The position numbers and the translations under genes are program-made. 64,000 nucleotides of DNA from Microbulbifer variabilis (GTDB lineage Bacteria > Pseudomonadota > Gammaproteobacteria > Pseudomonadales > Cellvibrionaceae), in NCBI RefSeq assembly GCF_023716485.1, contig NZ_CP092418.1:3938501-4002500 (forward strand), in the 5' to 3' direction. The notes under the pieces are model-generated. The model made no database searches. It saw only the letters and a list, made by a program, of their open reading frames with translations, and was not told the origin of the DNA. Below are positions 38,483 to 48,087 of this stretch, piece after piece; within the stretch, counting starts at the first letter, position 1; the number at the start of each line of letters is the position of its first letter.

Positions 38483-39973
38483 ATGAGCCGACCCACTAAG
38501 CGCTTTGCTCCTCAGGAATCTTATAAATTATTTATTGGTGGTGAATGGGTTAATAGCAACTCGGGGCGTACGATAGACAGCCTCAATCCTGCTACAGGCG
38601 AATTACTGACTCGCATACCGTTGGCTGATTCAAGTGATGTCGATGCTGCTGTCATTGCGGCAGAAAAGGCGTTCCCCACCTGGAAACTTACTTCCGCTAT
38701 TGAACGACAGGATTCACTGCTCAAAATTGCAGACATGCTTTCAGAAAAGAAAGCATTTTTCGCCCACCTTGAGGCATTGGAAACCGGCAAGCCAATTCGC
38801 GAAACTTCAAATATTGATATCCCACTGGCCATCGACCACTTTCGCTACTTTGCAGGGGTTATCCGCTCTCACAGCGACGAAGCGGTGATGATTGATGATC
38901 AAACCATGAGCTTGGTATTCAGCGAGCCAATGGGTGTAGTCGGTCAGGTAATCCCATGGAACTACCCTCTGCTGATGGCCGCCTGGAAGATTGCACCCGC
39001 TATCGCAACCGGTAACACCGTAGTGATTAAGCCATCCGAGATGACTTCATCCACCCTGCTGGAGCTGACCAAGATTTTCAAAGAAGTATTACCAGATGGT
39101 GTGGTGAACGTTGTCACCGGCGTAGGCCCAGAAGCGGGCCAGGCTTTACTGGATCACCCTAAAGTCGCGAAGCTGGCCTTCACCGGGTCTACCGGCATCG
39201 GCTATAACGTGGCCAAAGCTGCGGCTGATAAATTGGTGCCGGCAACTCTGGAGCTGGGCGGTAAATCAGCCAACATTGTATTCCCAGACACAAACTGGGA
39301 AAAAGCACTGGAGGGCGGAGCCCTGTCTATCCTGCTGAACCAGGGACAAGTCTGTGAATCTGGTGCCCGCCTTTTTGTCCACGAAACTATCTTCGACCGT
39401 TTTACCACTGAATTAAAAGCCAAGTTTGAAGCCGTGAATGTCGGCGATCCGATGGACCCCAATACGCAGATGGGCAGCCAGATCAGTGAAGCTCAAATGA
39501 ACCGTATTCTTGGCTACATAGATGTCGCCAAAGAGGAAGGTGCAAAAATCCTGACTGGAGGTAATCGATTACAAAAGCCGGGATTAGAACAGGGTTTTTA
39601 TATTGAGCCGACAATCATTACCCATGCCGATAACGCAATGAAAGTCGCACAAGAAGAAATCTTTGGCCCAGTTGTTGTAGTGATTCCATTCTCCTCTGAG
39701 GAAGAAGTTATAGCGATGGCCAACCAATCCGATTATGGCTTGGCAGGTGCTGTTTGGACTCAGGATATAAACCGTGCACTGCGCGTTGCACGAGCCGTGG
39801 AAACTGGCCGCATGTGGGTGAATACCTATCATGAACTCCCTGCCCATGCACCGTTCGGCGGTTACAAGAAATCAGGTATCGGGCGTGAAACCCATAAATC
39901 GATGATTGATGCCTACACGCAGAAGAAGAATATCTTTATCAGTCTTAATGAAAAGCCCTACGGTCTTTTTTAA
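38483..39973 (+). CDS. NAD(P)-dependent aldehyde dehydrogenase
   Basis: 496 residues from ATG 38483 with GGAG upstream; the longer in-frame start has no site. ALDH superfamily: GQVIPWNYPL, KPSEMT, VTGVGPEAGQ, LAFTGSTGIG, catalytic Glu in LELGGKSANIVF and catalytic Cys in NQGQVCESGARLFV, then EEIFGPVVVV. It oxidises an aldehyde to the acid with NAD(P)+ in the cytoplasm. The closest-looking types are betaine-aldehyde/aromatic-aldehyde enzymes, but the substrate cannot be read off. It sits 36 bp before an Old Yellow Enzyme gene and is divergent from a LysR gene, pointing to detoxification or use of reactive aldehydes/enals. Confidence 0.93.
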   Translation: MSRPTKRFAPQESYKLFIGGEWVNSNSGRTIDSLNPATGELLTRIPLADSSDVDAAVIAAEKAFPTWKLTSAIERQDSLLKIADMLSEKKAFFAHLEALETGKPIRETSNIDIPLAIDHFRYFAGVIRSHSDEAVMIDDQTMSLVFSEPMGVVGQVIPWNYPLLMAAWKIAPAIATGNTVVIKPSEMTSSTLLELTKIFKEVLPDGVVNVVTGVGPEAGQALLDHPKVAKLAFTGSTGIGYNVAKAAADKLVPATLELGGKSANIVFPDTNWEKALEGGALSILLNQGQVCESGARLFVHETIFDRFTTELKAKFEAVNVGDPMDPNTQMGSQISEAQMNRILGYIDVAKEEGAKILTGGNRLQKPGLEQGFYIEPTIITHADNAMKVAQEEIFGPVVVVIPFSSEEEVIAMANQSDYGLAGAVWTQDINRALRVARAVETGRMWVNTYHELPAHAPFGGYKKSGIGRETHKSMIDAYTQKKNIFISLNEKPYGLF

Positions 39974-40009
39974 GCCTCACTGCAATAAGCTTTTAGCAGG
40001 AAAGTAGTT

Positions 40010-41134
40010 ATGAAAAACGAAGCACTGTTCAGTGAAATCAACCTGGGCCCTTACACCCTGAAAAACCGCATTGTGCTGCCGCCGCTTACCCGATCGCGTA
40101 GTTCACAGCCCGGTAACATCGCTAATGACTTAATGGCCAACTACTACGCTCAGCGTGCCGGTGCGGGCTTTATGGTTACAGAGGGCACGCAAATTGAGCC
40201 CCGCGGCCAGGGTTATGCCTGGACCCCCGGAATTTATTCACAGGACCAGATCGAAGGCTGGAAAAAAGTGACCAAAGCCGTACACGATCAAGGCGGTATT
40301 ATTTTTGCCCAGCTTTGGCATGTGGGGCGTGTATCCCACACATCACTACAACCGGGTGGAACGGCTCCTGTTGCGCCGTCTGCAATTCGTGCAGATGCGG
40401 TAAAGGTATTTATTGAGACAGGGCCAGGACAAGGTGCTTTGGCTGAACCCAGTGAGCCTCGTGCACTGACAACAGAAGAAGTTAAAGAACTGGTGCAGCT
40501 CTATGCCCAGGCAGCACGCAATGCTTTGGAAGCAGGCTTTGACGGCGTTGAGCTGCATTGTGCCAATGGATATCTTGTAAACCAGTTTATTTCTGAGCAT
40601 ACCAATCAACGCGATGACGAGTATGGCGGTAGCCTGGAGAACCGACTGCGTTTCCTCAAAGAGATTGTTGCAGCGGTATCAGCAGAGGTAGGCAATGATC
40701 GACTCGGCGTTCGATTTGCTCCGCTGTTTGAAAGTACCGATGAGGACCGTGTTTATCTTGGCCTGGTGGAGAGTGACCCACACACAACTTATATCGAAGC
40801 AATCAAACTATTGAACGAGGCAGGAATTGCTTACCTATCTTTAGCAGAAGCGGATTGGGATAACGCACCGGATTTACCCGAGAATTTCTACCAGGAAGTA
40901 CGAGAGATCTTTGGCGGGCGCATCATGTATGCCGGCAAGTATTCCCCAGAGAAGGCTTTGCGGGTGCTGCAGGCGGGTAACGGAGATATCTTTGGTTTTG
41001 GTCGCCCTTTTATTGCCAATCCGGACCTTCCCATACGTATTCGCAATGATTGGCCTCTTAACAAGGTTGACCCGGAAACCATGTATGGCGGTACCGATGA
41101 AGGCTATACCGATTACCCTTCTTACCAGCCATAA
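40010..41134 (+). CDS. Old Yellow Enzyme family ene-reductase (NemA-like)
   Basis: 374 residues, FMN-dependent TIM barrel. Motifs: NRIVLPPLTRSRSSQPGNIA, FAQLWHVGRVSH, and the active-site HCANGYLVNQF (H183, N186, Y188), then TNQRDDEYGGSLENR and GFGRPFIANPDL (phosphate binding). These enzymes reduce the C=C bond of electrophilic enones/nitro compounds with NAD(P)H. Organised with the upstream aldehyde dehydrogenase (36 bp) and LysR regulator, suggesting an electrophile-detoxifying operon; E. coli nemA is likewise regulated by electrophiles. The terminator at 41164-41196 ends the operon. Confidence 0.93.
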   Translation: MKNEALFSEINLGPYTLKNRIVLPPLTRSRSSQPGNIANDLMANYYAQRAGAGFMVTEGTQIEPRGQGYAWTPGIYSQDQIEGWKKVTKAVHDQGGIIFAQLWHVGRVSHTSLQPGGTAPVAPSAIRADAVKVFIETGPGQGALAEPSEPRALTTEEVKELVQLYAQAARNALEAGFDGVELHCANGYLVNQFISEHTNQRDDEYGGSLENRLRFLKEIVAAVSAEVGNDRLGVRFAPLFESTDEDRVYLGLVESDPHTTYIEAIKLLNEAGIAYLSLAEADWDNAPDLPENFYQEVREIFGGRIMYAGKYSPEKALRVLQAGNGDIFGFGRPFIANPDLPIRIRNDWPLNKVDPETMYGGTDEGYTDYPSYQP

Positions 41135-41163
41135 TTTTTAACAGTTCCTTAACAGGACATAAA

Positions 41164-41196
41164 AAAGCCCCAGTAATTGAAGGTTACTGGGGCTTT
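41164..41196. terminator. Terminator between OYE and the convergent CcdA-like gene
   Basis: AAAGCCCCAGTAA, loop TTGAAGG, TTACTGGGGCTTT: a perfect 13-bp stem flanked by A and T runs, so usable on both strands. Confidence 0.9.
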
Positions 41197-41317
41197 AAAC
41201 TTACTCGTAAAACTTCTTGGATTCCTGAGGTAATTTTCAGTGTTTTTCCAGACACTAAAATAACTATTAGTCGCTTTGGACACCTCGACTAAATAGTGAT
41301 TTATTTTGAGATGATTA

Positions 41318-42019
41318 TTAAAAACTAAAAGTCCACTCAGGCATCCAGTTCAAAGCCCAGGTTTCCAGGACTTTATCAAAGCCACTCAACACCATAATCC
41401 CAAGCAACAAAAGTATGGCACCAAGTGCTACTTTGCCGCCAACAGCAAAAGTACCAACTGATGGTGATAAGCGGCTATAAATTTTCCTTGATAGCCCGCC
41501 TGCCACCAGTAGCGCAGCGCCGGTACCAAGCCCAAAAGAAAACATCACCATAAATGACTGGCCTAGTTGCTGGCCCATGGAAGCAAGCGCGATTGCTGCA
41601 CCTAGCGTGGGACCAACGCAGGGCAACCAAATAATTCCTGTGAGAAAGCCGATACCAAACTGCCCGGCCCAGGCACCATCACCAGTAATACTCGCCCCAG
41701 CGGTAACTTTCGATAAACGCAGAGTCACCCAGTCAGAAAGTGGTTTAATCAGTAGAATAAGGGCAACGGCCACAAGCAGGATTGCAGCAATATAGCGAAA
41801 TAGCTCTGGGTCCAGCCCTAAAGAGACCAGCAGGAAACTGAGTACAGTTCCCGCCAGGGCAAATGACAAGCTGAGCCCTACGGCGAGCGCATAAGGCCCC
41901 CAGCGCCCAGCACTGCTGGAGGCGCCAACCACCATTGGCACCAGCGGCCAAACACAGGGGGAGAGAATACTAAGTGTGCCCGCAATCAAGGCCAGGGGGA
42001 TGGCGCTGACTTCAAGCAT
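41318..42019 (-). CDS. CcdA/DsbD-type transmembrane thiol transporter
   Basis: 233 residues from ATG 42019; the longer frame start is rejected because it runs over the upstream gene. About six to seven hydrophobic helices with the two redox cysteines of the CcdA/DsbD-beta type: SPCVWPLVP (C22) and IWLPCVGPT (C134). It passes reducing equivalents from cytoplasmic thioredoxin across the inner membrane. It overlaps the exported thioredoxin gene (42012-42413) by eight bases, so the pair forms a minimal split DsbD. The partner proteins kept reduced (cytochrome c maturation or envelope oxidoreductases) are not visible here. Confidence 0.88.
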   Translation of the reverse strand: MLEVSAIPLALIAGTLSILSPCVWPLVPMVVGASSSAGRWGPYALAVGLSLSFALAGTVLSFLLVSLGLDPELFRYIAAILLVAVALILLIKPLSDWVTLRLSKVTAGASITGDGAWAGQFGIGFLTGIIWLPCVGPTLGAAIALASMGQQLGQSFMVMFSFGLGTGAALLVAGGLSRKIYSRLSPSVGTFAVGGKVALGAILLLLGIMVLSGFDKVLETWALNWMPEWTFSF

Positions 42020-42413
42020 TTTCGCCGCAGGCCTTAACTGAGTTAAAGATATTCTGGCGAATAACATCAGCGCGTGTTTCAGCAACACTGAACCATACCT
42101 GCTTGTCCCCACGATAGAGCAGCAGAGTTGACTGCCTGGGCGCACGGAAATGCTTTACCCACTCTTTTTGCTTGTCGAAATTCACATTAAGGATTGTGAG
42201 GCCGCACTGGGGGTTATCTTCCTGGAACTGCGCAAGAATTATGCCCTGCTTCTTACAGGTAGGGCACCAGTCTGCCCGTACATCAATCAATACGGGTTGC
42301 TTGGCAGCTTGCAGCTCTTTGAAGCGCTCTTCGGAGAAGGGCTCTCCGGCTGATGCGAAGGGCATAGAGAGCAGTAAGATAGCTAAGAACAGGGTGCGGT
42401 GAAATACTTTCAT
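42012..42413 (-). CDS. Exported thioredoxin-fold protein (DsbD-gamma-like)
   Basis: 133 residues with a signal peptide (LAILLLSMPFASA) and a thioredoxin active site WCPTCK (C50, C53), a Cys pair suited to disulfide reduction, then ILNVNFDKQKEW and a strand-strand-helix end. It matches the C-terminal domain of DsbD as a separate protein. It lies immediately upstream of, and overlaps by eight bases, the CcdA-like membrane protein, with which it probably forms a reductive relay to the periplasm. The CEN pattern of cytochrome-c CcmG-type proteins is absent. Confidence 0.88.
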   Translation of the reverse strand: MKVFHRTLFLAILLLSMPFASAGEPFSEERFKELQAAKQPVLIDVRADWCPTCKKQGIILAQFQEDNPQCGLTILNVNFDKQKEWVKHFRAPRQSTLLLYRGDKQVWFSVAETRADVIRQNIFNSVKACGENA

Positions 42414-42750
42414 GCTAGTAATATCCCAAGTGAAGGGTTGAAAATTTCAATAAATAGGCAAGTTTGACTGCTTACCTAGATTTGTCGTACTAGCTAGTAA
42501 ATTTCTTACACCCGGTAGCTTTAAATATAAGCAACCTCACCTGTTCCGGAAAATCTGAGAACTGTGACAAATCTCAGGCTTCACTTATTGACTGGCTGTT
42601 CTTAACCATCTGTTGGGCCTATCTACCCACTAAGTCACTTGATTGCTGACAATATCCCTATAAGATCCCGCGGGTAATTTTTGCGACCGTAACAAGCGTG
42701 TCTCAAAACTCTACGTCAGTTTTCAATGTCAAATGGATTCAGATCGAAAA
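42414..42750. other. Divergent intergenic region
   Basis: About 330 bp between the thioredoxin gene (minus) and the lipoprotein (plus). No open frame or recognisable element; likely contains both promoters. Confidence 0.45.
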
Positions 42751-43110
42751 ATGAACAAACTTTTTGCCCTTATAGCCATTACTCTTGCCACCGCTTCCTG
42801 CATGCAACTCGAAGTCAAACCGGGCCGTGTTATTGGCGATACCGTGGATGCGGGCAAAGAGGCTTATCAAAGTATTCAACGCAGCCGCCGCGGTGAGGAA
42901 GAGAGAGGTTTCTCCCATAAAACCAGTTACGATTCTGCCATTTCTAATGCCGCCAATATTGCAGGCTGCAAGGAAGAGCTAATGGAGGTGGTTAGTGTTT
43001 CAGACCTCGTTGTATCCCAGGTGATTTCTGAGTCTTCTGAAGTGCTGGTTAAGGATGGTGATAAAACCATTTACTGCGCAATGCGAGCCGTGGTTCGCCC
43101 TAAAGCTTGA
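42751..43110 (+). CDS. Small lipoprotein of unknown function
   Basis: 119 residues from ATG 42751; an in-frame ATG 18 bases upstream would delay the signal peptide. Lipoprotein signal peptide (KLFALIAITLATASC, Cys 17). The mature part is polar (DTVDAGKEAYQSIQRSRRG, then SYDSAISNAANIAGCKEELM) with one Cys and ends VVRPKA. No family recognised. The next gene starts 50 bp downstream and may be cotranscribed. Confidence 0.55.
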   Translation: MNKLFALIAITLATASCMQLEVKPGRVIGDTVDAGKEAYQSIQRSRRGEEERGFSHKTSYDSAISNAANIAGCKEELMEVVSVSDLVVSQVISESSEVLVKDGDKTIYCAMRAVVRPKA

Positions 43111-43159
43111 ACACTGCAGAAAACAAAAGAGTTCTAGTGATTTCTTTAAGTATTAACCA

Positions 43160-43723
43160 GTGAATACTGCCGTCATCAACTGGTTTGGGCCTAGTTTTAG
43201 TGAGTTGAATCCACTTTTGCAGCACCTGCATACGCAAGGTGCCAAGCTGTATGGGGAGGTGGAGACCCGTTTTGGTTCCGGCGTCGCCGGCTGGATTGGT
43301 CGACGAATGGCGCACAAGCTAGGGGCTCCAACGACAGCTGGCAAAGTGCCTTTTTCTGTAGACATCCATCACTCCCCAGAAAAACTGACTTGGTCCCGCA
43401 CTTTTGCCAGAACCCATACTGTTACCTCAGAGTTCCAGCCAGTAAAGACCTACCAACAAAGTGGTTACTGGGTGGAATCCACTGGCCCTGTCAAAATACA
43501 TCTAGGGGTCTCAACAGAGGGTGGCAACTGGCAATGGCTACAGCAATATGTGTCACTTTTTCGTATTCCTATTCCAACAATATTCAGGCCAAGGGTTTCC
43601 GCTGGAAAAGCCGTTGTGAATGGGCTCTACCAATTTGAAGTAAAAATCTCCTTGCCGGTGCTGGGCCTTATCTTTGGCTACTCAGATACATTAAAGAAAG
43701 ACGATGGAAAAATGATCGATTAA
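43160..43723 (+). CDS. DUF4166 family protein
   Basis: 187 residues. The pattern PSFSELNPLLQHLH, then GSGVAGWIGRRMAHKLGAP, PFSVDIHHSPEKLTWSRTF and WVESTGPVKIHLGVSTEGG, with a final long beta part ending LGLIFGYSDTLKK, is the DUF4166 layout, often seen fused to or near SDR-type enzymes. No catalytic residue is known. A start at 43160 (ATG or the preceding short leader) cannot be refined. It follows the small lipoprotein by 50 bp. Confidence 0.75.
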   Translation: MNTAVINWFGPSFSELNPLLQHLHTQGAKLYGEVETRFGSGVAGWIGRRMAHKLGAPTTAGKVPFSVDIHHSPEKLTWSRTFARTHTVTSEFQPVKTYQQSGYWVESTGPVKIHLGVSTEGGNWQWLQQYVSLFRIPIPTIFRPRVSAGKAVVNGLYQFEVKISLPVLGLIFGYSDTLKKDDGKMID

Positions 43724-43942
43724 ACCCGTGCAGTTCACTAGGGAGCCCTTGAGTAACTCCGTAATATCTCTACAGATTTTGAAGACTGCAGGTGTTAGGC
43801 ACAGCTTGCAGCGAATGGCCATAGCCCTTTGCAAGGCAGCTGTAGTCTTCAAGACCCGCCTACAGGGTTTTCAGAGGCTCCCCCAGGACTTGTTGTAAAA
43901 ACAGACACGGGATAGTCTCGACCAAAACGATAAGAGCAAGTT

Positions 43943-46900
43943 ATGGAAAGTGAACTGCTGTCGCTCCGGGCTGAACTAGCCCTTCTAGAACGTGACAACC
44001 GGCGTCGGCTGGAGACCTTCGAAAGGCGACTCTCCGCCCTTGAGGCACAACTCAAGCGAGGCAATACAGAAAACAAAGATGCCTTGTCAGAAAACACTAC
44101 TGGGTTAGAGGATGATTTAGCCCTACTTATGGGCTCCCCCTCTGAGTCCCGGCAAACCATTGAGCCAACCCAGCCAGCAAACATACCCCTTACAACCGCG
44201 TCTGCTGAATCCAAATCAATTCCACAAGAAAACAGAAAAGTATCAGTAGTCACACCCTGGTTGCAGGAAGGGTTAGCTAGCCTAGTGGCACCAGCTCTGG
44301 AACCACTGAATCGCGTGTGGGAGCCCCTTGCAAACTTTTATCGCCATTACCAGCGCCAGGGTAAGGCCCCGGTATTCTTTATGACCGCTGCCGGCATACT
44401 GGCACTGGTCTTTGGCTTTGCTTACTTGCTGCAGTTCTCTTTCAATAACTATTTGGGCCCGGCTGGCAAGGTTGCCCTGGGCTTTGTTGTCGCGGCAGCC
44501 ACAACTATTGGCGGTGTAACTTTCAGCCAGCGCATGCCACATATGGCCGACTACGGCTCTGGGCTGATAGCGCTCGGAGTGATTCTTCTCTACCTGTGTG
44601 GGTACTTTGCCGGGCCTTACTATCAGTTGCTGCCTGTTCCTGTTGGAGTCGGCCTGTTGGTGGCGACAACAGGGTTCTCTTACTTACTGGCCCTATTATT
44701 TGAGACACGAGTGGTGTCTATGGTGACCCTGCTGGGCGGTGCCACTATGCCCTTGGTGGCGAATCATTTTGATCCTTCCGCACTTGTTTATCTCAGCTAT
44801 TTATTGGCTCTCGCCCTGGCGATGCTGCATTTGTCCAGGCAAATACGCTGGCCACAGCTTGCGATCGTAACCATGGTACTGAGCGCAGGCATGCTGGAGT
44901 TTTCCGTCTCAAATCTGGATGAGGCTACATCTACCTGGGGGCCATTACTAATACTACACGGTTTCTTTTATGGCTTTGCCCATTACGCCTTGCGGGGTCT
45001 AAACGCTGAATTAATAGAGTCCAGGGGGCTGGAACGGAAACGCCTGATTATTATTGCCGCAAACCTGGTACTGTTTATCCACATCAGCTGGTCGCTGGCA
45101 CCCAACAGTAACGCACTGGGCATTGTGTGGCTGCTGAACCTTCTACCCTGGATGGCTCTGGCCATTTATTCACGCTGGCTGTTTGGTTACAGCGTCGCCA
45201 GTGTTTCCGCCCGTATTGTACAGAATATGGCTCTACTACACGGTGGATTACTGGCAGGCTTGGCAATCCTTGCTTTGTGCAGTCCCGCTTTATTGGGGAT
45301 TGTCTGGTGCCTAGAGGGATTGTTGCTGATTTTTCTCGGTGCCCGTTTTGGTTTTCTCAGTGTAAGAAGCGAGGGTTACATCGCCCTATCTGCAGCTGGC
45401 GTTACCATGCTGTGGCAAGCTCTGACTTGGGTAGCTGGTGGCGTTGTTCCCGCACCAATGTTGCTGTCATTAAGCGCAGATACTGGTTGGGGTAACTGGT
45501 TGGCGCTCTGTGCGGCTGCCTTCGCATTAACCCGACTGTTGCAGCACTGCGCAGATCGGATTACTCCTAAAGAACACCATTTAACCTCTTTCGCGGATAA
45601 CGCTTTTGTGGTGTTTTTATCCACAAGCTTTCTGCTATCTGTTGGCATCCTTTGGCCCCAGGGTATGTGGTTGCTTGCCTTGCTACCGATGGGCTTTTTA
45701 ATCTGGCACGGCAAGCGCACTGGCTCAGCATTTAGTGAATGGTTTGGACTCAGCCATTACTTACTGCTGTTTATCCCACTACTGGCGAGTGCATCGATTG
45801 TGGGTAACTTGCATTTCTATGATCAAATACCTTATGGAAAGATCGCTAGTGTAGAGGCTTTCCTTAGCTTGTGGATGATTGCGGCTCTGTATAAACACCT
45901 GGATATGCAATCCACAGGCTTTTCTCTGGCACTCAATTTGCGCAAGCTGTTTTACGCCCTGTTACCGGCATTTTTCCTGCCGACGGTACTTTATAAAGCG
46001 GGAGACTACTTCCCTATCGCCGTTTGGCTATCTTGCGCTATCGCTCTAGCACTCTATACACACCTAAAGCTTGAGGTATTGAAACAGGAACTGAGAATCT
46101 TAATCGCAGGGGCAAGCTTTGTAGCAATAATCAGTTGTGCCCTGCAGGAGTTCGCCAACTGGCAAGGGTTTGCCTTGAGTGGGTTGCTGTTGGGGCTGGT
46201 ATCAATGGCTGCACTGTTGTGGATCGGCCAGGGATTGCGGCGGAAGCCGGTCGGCCAGGATTGGCGGTTGGCCCTGCACCGGGCACTTAAGCCACTCTTT
46301 CCATTGGCCTTTTACTATCTTGCGGCAACGCTACTTATTATTAGCTACGCGCTAAGCCGTGACTTTGCACTGGCACTTTTACTATGCCAGCTGTACTTCG
46401 CCGGTCTGTATATTTTTAAACCCCAATTAGCGCCGCTGCGCAACCAGTTGACCCCGCTTTATATGCTAAGTCTGCGCCTGTTTGAGTTTATTACCTTGTT
46501 ACAAGTTGCAGCAGTAATCGTCAATTCCAATAAAGCACCAATGATAGGAATTTATAATTTGGTGGCCTTTGGAGTTGCTTCGCTGCTGGTTTATCAGCGC
46601 AACTTCGCCAATAGAGCTGTATGGCCCGGCCGAAGGCTGTTTAATCTGTGGGGGCTGCACCTTACAGCTATTCCAGTTTATATTGCCCTATTGGCACAGA
46701 TACTGGAAACCATGTGGCTGCCGGCAATATCATTTGCCTTAGTGGTACATGCAACACTGCTACTATTCCAAACCCTAAAACCTGATACCAAAAAGTTACT
46801 GAAGCTCTCACTTATGTTGTTCGGCATTGCTGCACTAAAAATTGTACTATGGGATATGCAGGACTTTTCCCTGATACAAAAGATTGTGGTCTGCATGCTG

Positions 46901-46963
46901 GTGGGGCTATGTATGCTGGGGGCGGCATTTCAGTATCAGAAATTCCTAACAGCAAGAAGCTAA
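43943..46963 (+). CDS. DUF2339 giant polytopic membrane protein
   Basis: 1006 residues. N-terminal 1-50 is a coiled coil (ELALLERDNRRRLETFERRL), followed by a Ser/Thr/Pro-rich linker to about 120 and then some 25 hydrophobic helices to the end (for example PVFFMTAAGILALVFGFAYL). This is the DUF2339 family layout: a soluble N-terminus and a long inner-membrane domain, function unknown (envelope or transport roles have been suggested, none established). Length is typical. It is monocistronic and ends at a perfect small hairpin (46959-46980). Confidence 0.88.
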   Translation: MESELLSLRAELALLERDNRRRLETFERRLSALEAQLKRGNTENKDALSENTTGLEDDLALLMGSPSESRQTIEPTQPANIPLTTASAESKSIPQENRKVSVVTPWLQEGLASLVAPALEPLNRVWEPLANFYRHYQRQGKAPVFFMTAAGILALVFGFAYLLQFSFNNYLGPAGKVALGFVVAAATTIGGVTFSQRMPHMADYGSGLIALGVILLYLCGYFAGPYYQLLPVPVGVGLLVATTGFSYLLALLFETRVVSMVTLLGGATMPLVANHFDPSALVYLSYLLALALAMLHLSRQIRWPQLAIVTMVLSAGMLEFSVSNLDEATSTWGPLLILHGFFYGFAHYALRGLNAELIESRGLERKRLIIIAANLVLFIHISWSLAPNSNALGIVWLLNLLPWMALAIYSRWLFGYSVASVSARIVQNMALLHGGLLAGLAILALCSPALLGIVWCLEGLLLIFLGARFGFLSVRSEGYIALSAAGVTMLWQALTWVAGGVVPAPMLLSLSADTGWGNWLALCAAAFALTRLLQHCADRITPKEHHLTSFADNAFVVFLSTSFLLSVGILWPQGMWLLALLPMGFLIWHGKRTGSAFSEWFGLSHYLLLFIPLLASASIVGNLHFYDQIPYGKIASVEAFLSLWMIAALYKHLDMQSTGFSLALNLRKLFYALLPAFFLPTVLYKAGDYFPIAVWLSCAIALALYTHLKLEVLKQELRILIAGASFVAIISCALQEFANWQGFALSGLLLGLVSMAALLWIGQGLRRKPVGQDWRLALHRALKPLFPLAFYYLAATLLIISYALSRDFALALLLCQLYFAGLYIFKPQLAPLRNQLTPLYMLSLRLFEFITLLQVAAVIVNSNKAPMIGIYNLVAFGVASLLVYQRNFANRAVWPGRRLFNLWGLHLTAIPVYIALLAQILETMWLPAISFALVVHATLLLFQTLKPDTKKLLKLSLMLFGIAALKIVLWDMQDFSLIQKIVVCMLVGLCMLGAAFQYQKFLTARS

Positions 46964-46980
46964 ATAAATTCTTATTTAGC
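46959..46980 (+). terminator. Hairpin at the DUF2339 stop codon
   Basis: GCTAAATAA, loop ATTC, TTATTTAGC: the stem includes the stop codon. AT-rich with no strong T-run, so moderate support as a terminator. Confidence 0.5.
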
Positions 46981-47220
46981 TTCCTATCATTGTGGCGATC
47001 AGATAACCCATTATTTGATCGCCCAATAACATGTTAAACAGCCCGCCAATTTCAGATAGGATCACGATTTTGTAAAACTAAAAAACTGAGCGCCAAGCCC
47101 AATAGGCAGAGAACTTTAGCCTTTCCCACCCTAGACAAACAACTACTGATGTTATTATTACGACTTGCAAAATATCAACAAATCAACCAATGAATTAAAC
47201 AGAATAAAAATTTTTGAACC

Positions 47221-47757
47221 ATGAGAAAAGTATCAATCTCAAAGCCTACAAGAGAACATCTTGAAAAGATCCTATTAAATATTAGCTATATATATTTAAC
47301 TTTATTTATCTATCAAGTGTACACCGAAGGCGACATTTTTGATCTCCAGCACTTATCCAACCTAGACATGCAAAATGCCAACACCATTTTCGCAACCAGC
47401 TTTCTTGCATTTTTATTTATTTCTTGTTCAGCCTGCATTATTTATCGCATACGGTACTTACTGACCGACAAACCTCTCATATCTGAACCGCAGAAAAAAC
47501 ACCTGTCCAAAATCAACTCAAATATTTGGTATAGCTATTTTTTCCTTTTTATTTTTCAACTATCTACTGAGGGTAATATTTTTGACGACCAGTATTTCTC
47601 CAGCTTGTTCAAACAAAGCGACGCCTTTATCCCAGCAGGTATTCTCATTGCACTCGGCATAATGATTTACTTCTTGGGGATCATTCACCATACCTGGCTT
47701 CTGCTAAAGCTATCCTTAATTCAGCACCAATCAAATTCAGTTGGTGAGCAGGGGTAA
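47221..47757 (+). CDS. Membrane protein built of two repeats
   Basis: 178 residues, four hydrophobic helices. The two halves are similar: HLEKILLNISYIYLTLFIYQ with TEGDIFDLQHLSNL in the first, and HLSKINSNIWYSYFFLFIFQ with TEGNIFDDQYFSSL in the second; each has a helix, a loop with the TEG(D/N)IFD motif, and a second helix. No known family. The stop codon is embedded in a perfect terminator (47756-47800), so it is a single-gene unit. AT-rich compared with the core, hence possibly acquired. Confidence 0.65.
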   Translation: MRKVSISKPTREHLEKILLNISYIYLTLFIYQVYTEGDIFDLQHLSNLDMQNANTIFATSFLAFLFISCSACIIYRIRYLLTDKPLISEPQKKHLSKINSNIWYSYFFLFIFQLSTEGNIFDDQYFSSLFKQSDAFIPAGILIALGIMIYFLGIIHHTWLLLKLSLIQHQSNSVGEQG

Positions 47758-47800
47758 AGGTGCCTATTTTATTCACGAATAAAATAGGCACCTTTATTTG
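47756..47800 (+). terminator. Strong terminator after the duplicated membrane protein
   Basis: AAAGGTGCCTATTTTATT, loop CACG, AATAAAATAGGCACCTTT: an 18-bp perfect stem starting within the stop codon, followed by TATTT. Confidence 0.9.
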
Positions 47801-48087
47801 GCTTTATAAGTCAATTGAAATATTGGTTACACTTCGGAAGCGAACAGTCAAAAATGAAAGAACAAAAAGATAAACGGTACTCATCTACCAAATTTCACAG
47901 AAACTATTCCCCACCAGCGATACTTGATCCATAACCTGCCCGCGTACTGCACGAACGTACCCCAAAAAGGAACTCCCTCACAATGAAAATGTGAAGCAGT
48001 TTGCATTTTAAAATATATAGCCAGCACTATAATACGGCGGCCAAAATCCCGTAAGCGCTAGCGTTGTGGATAGGAACCACCAAGTCT

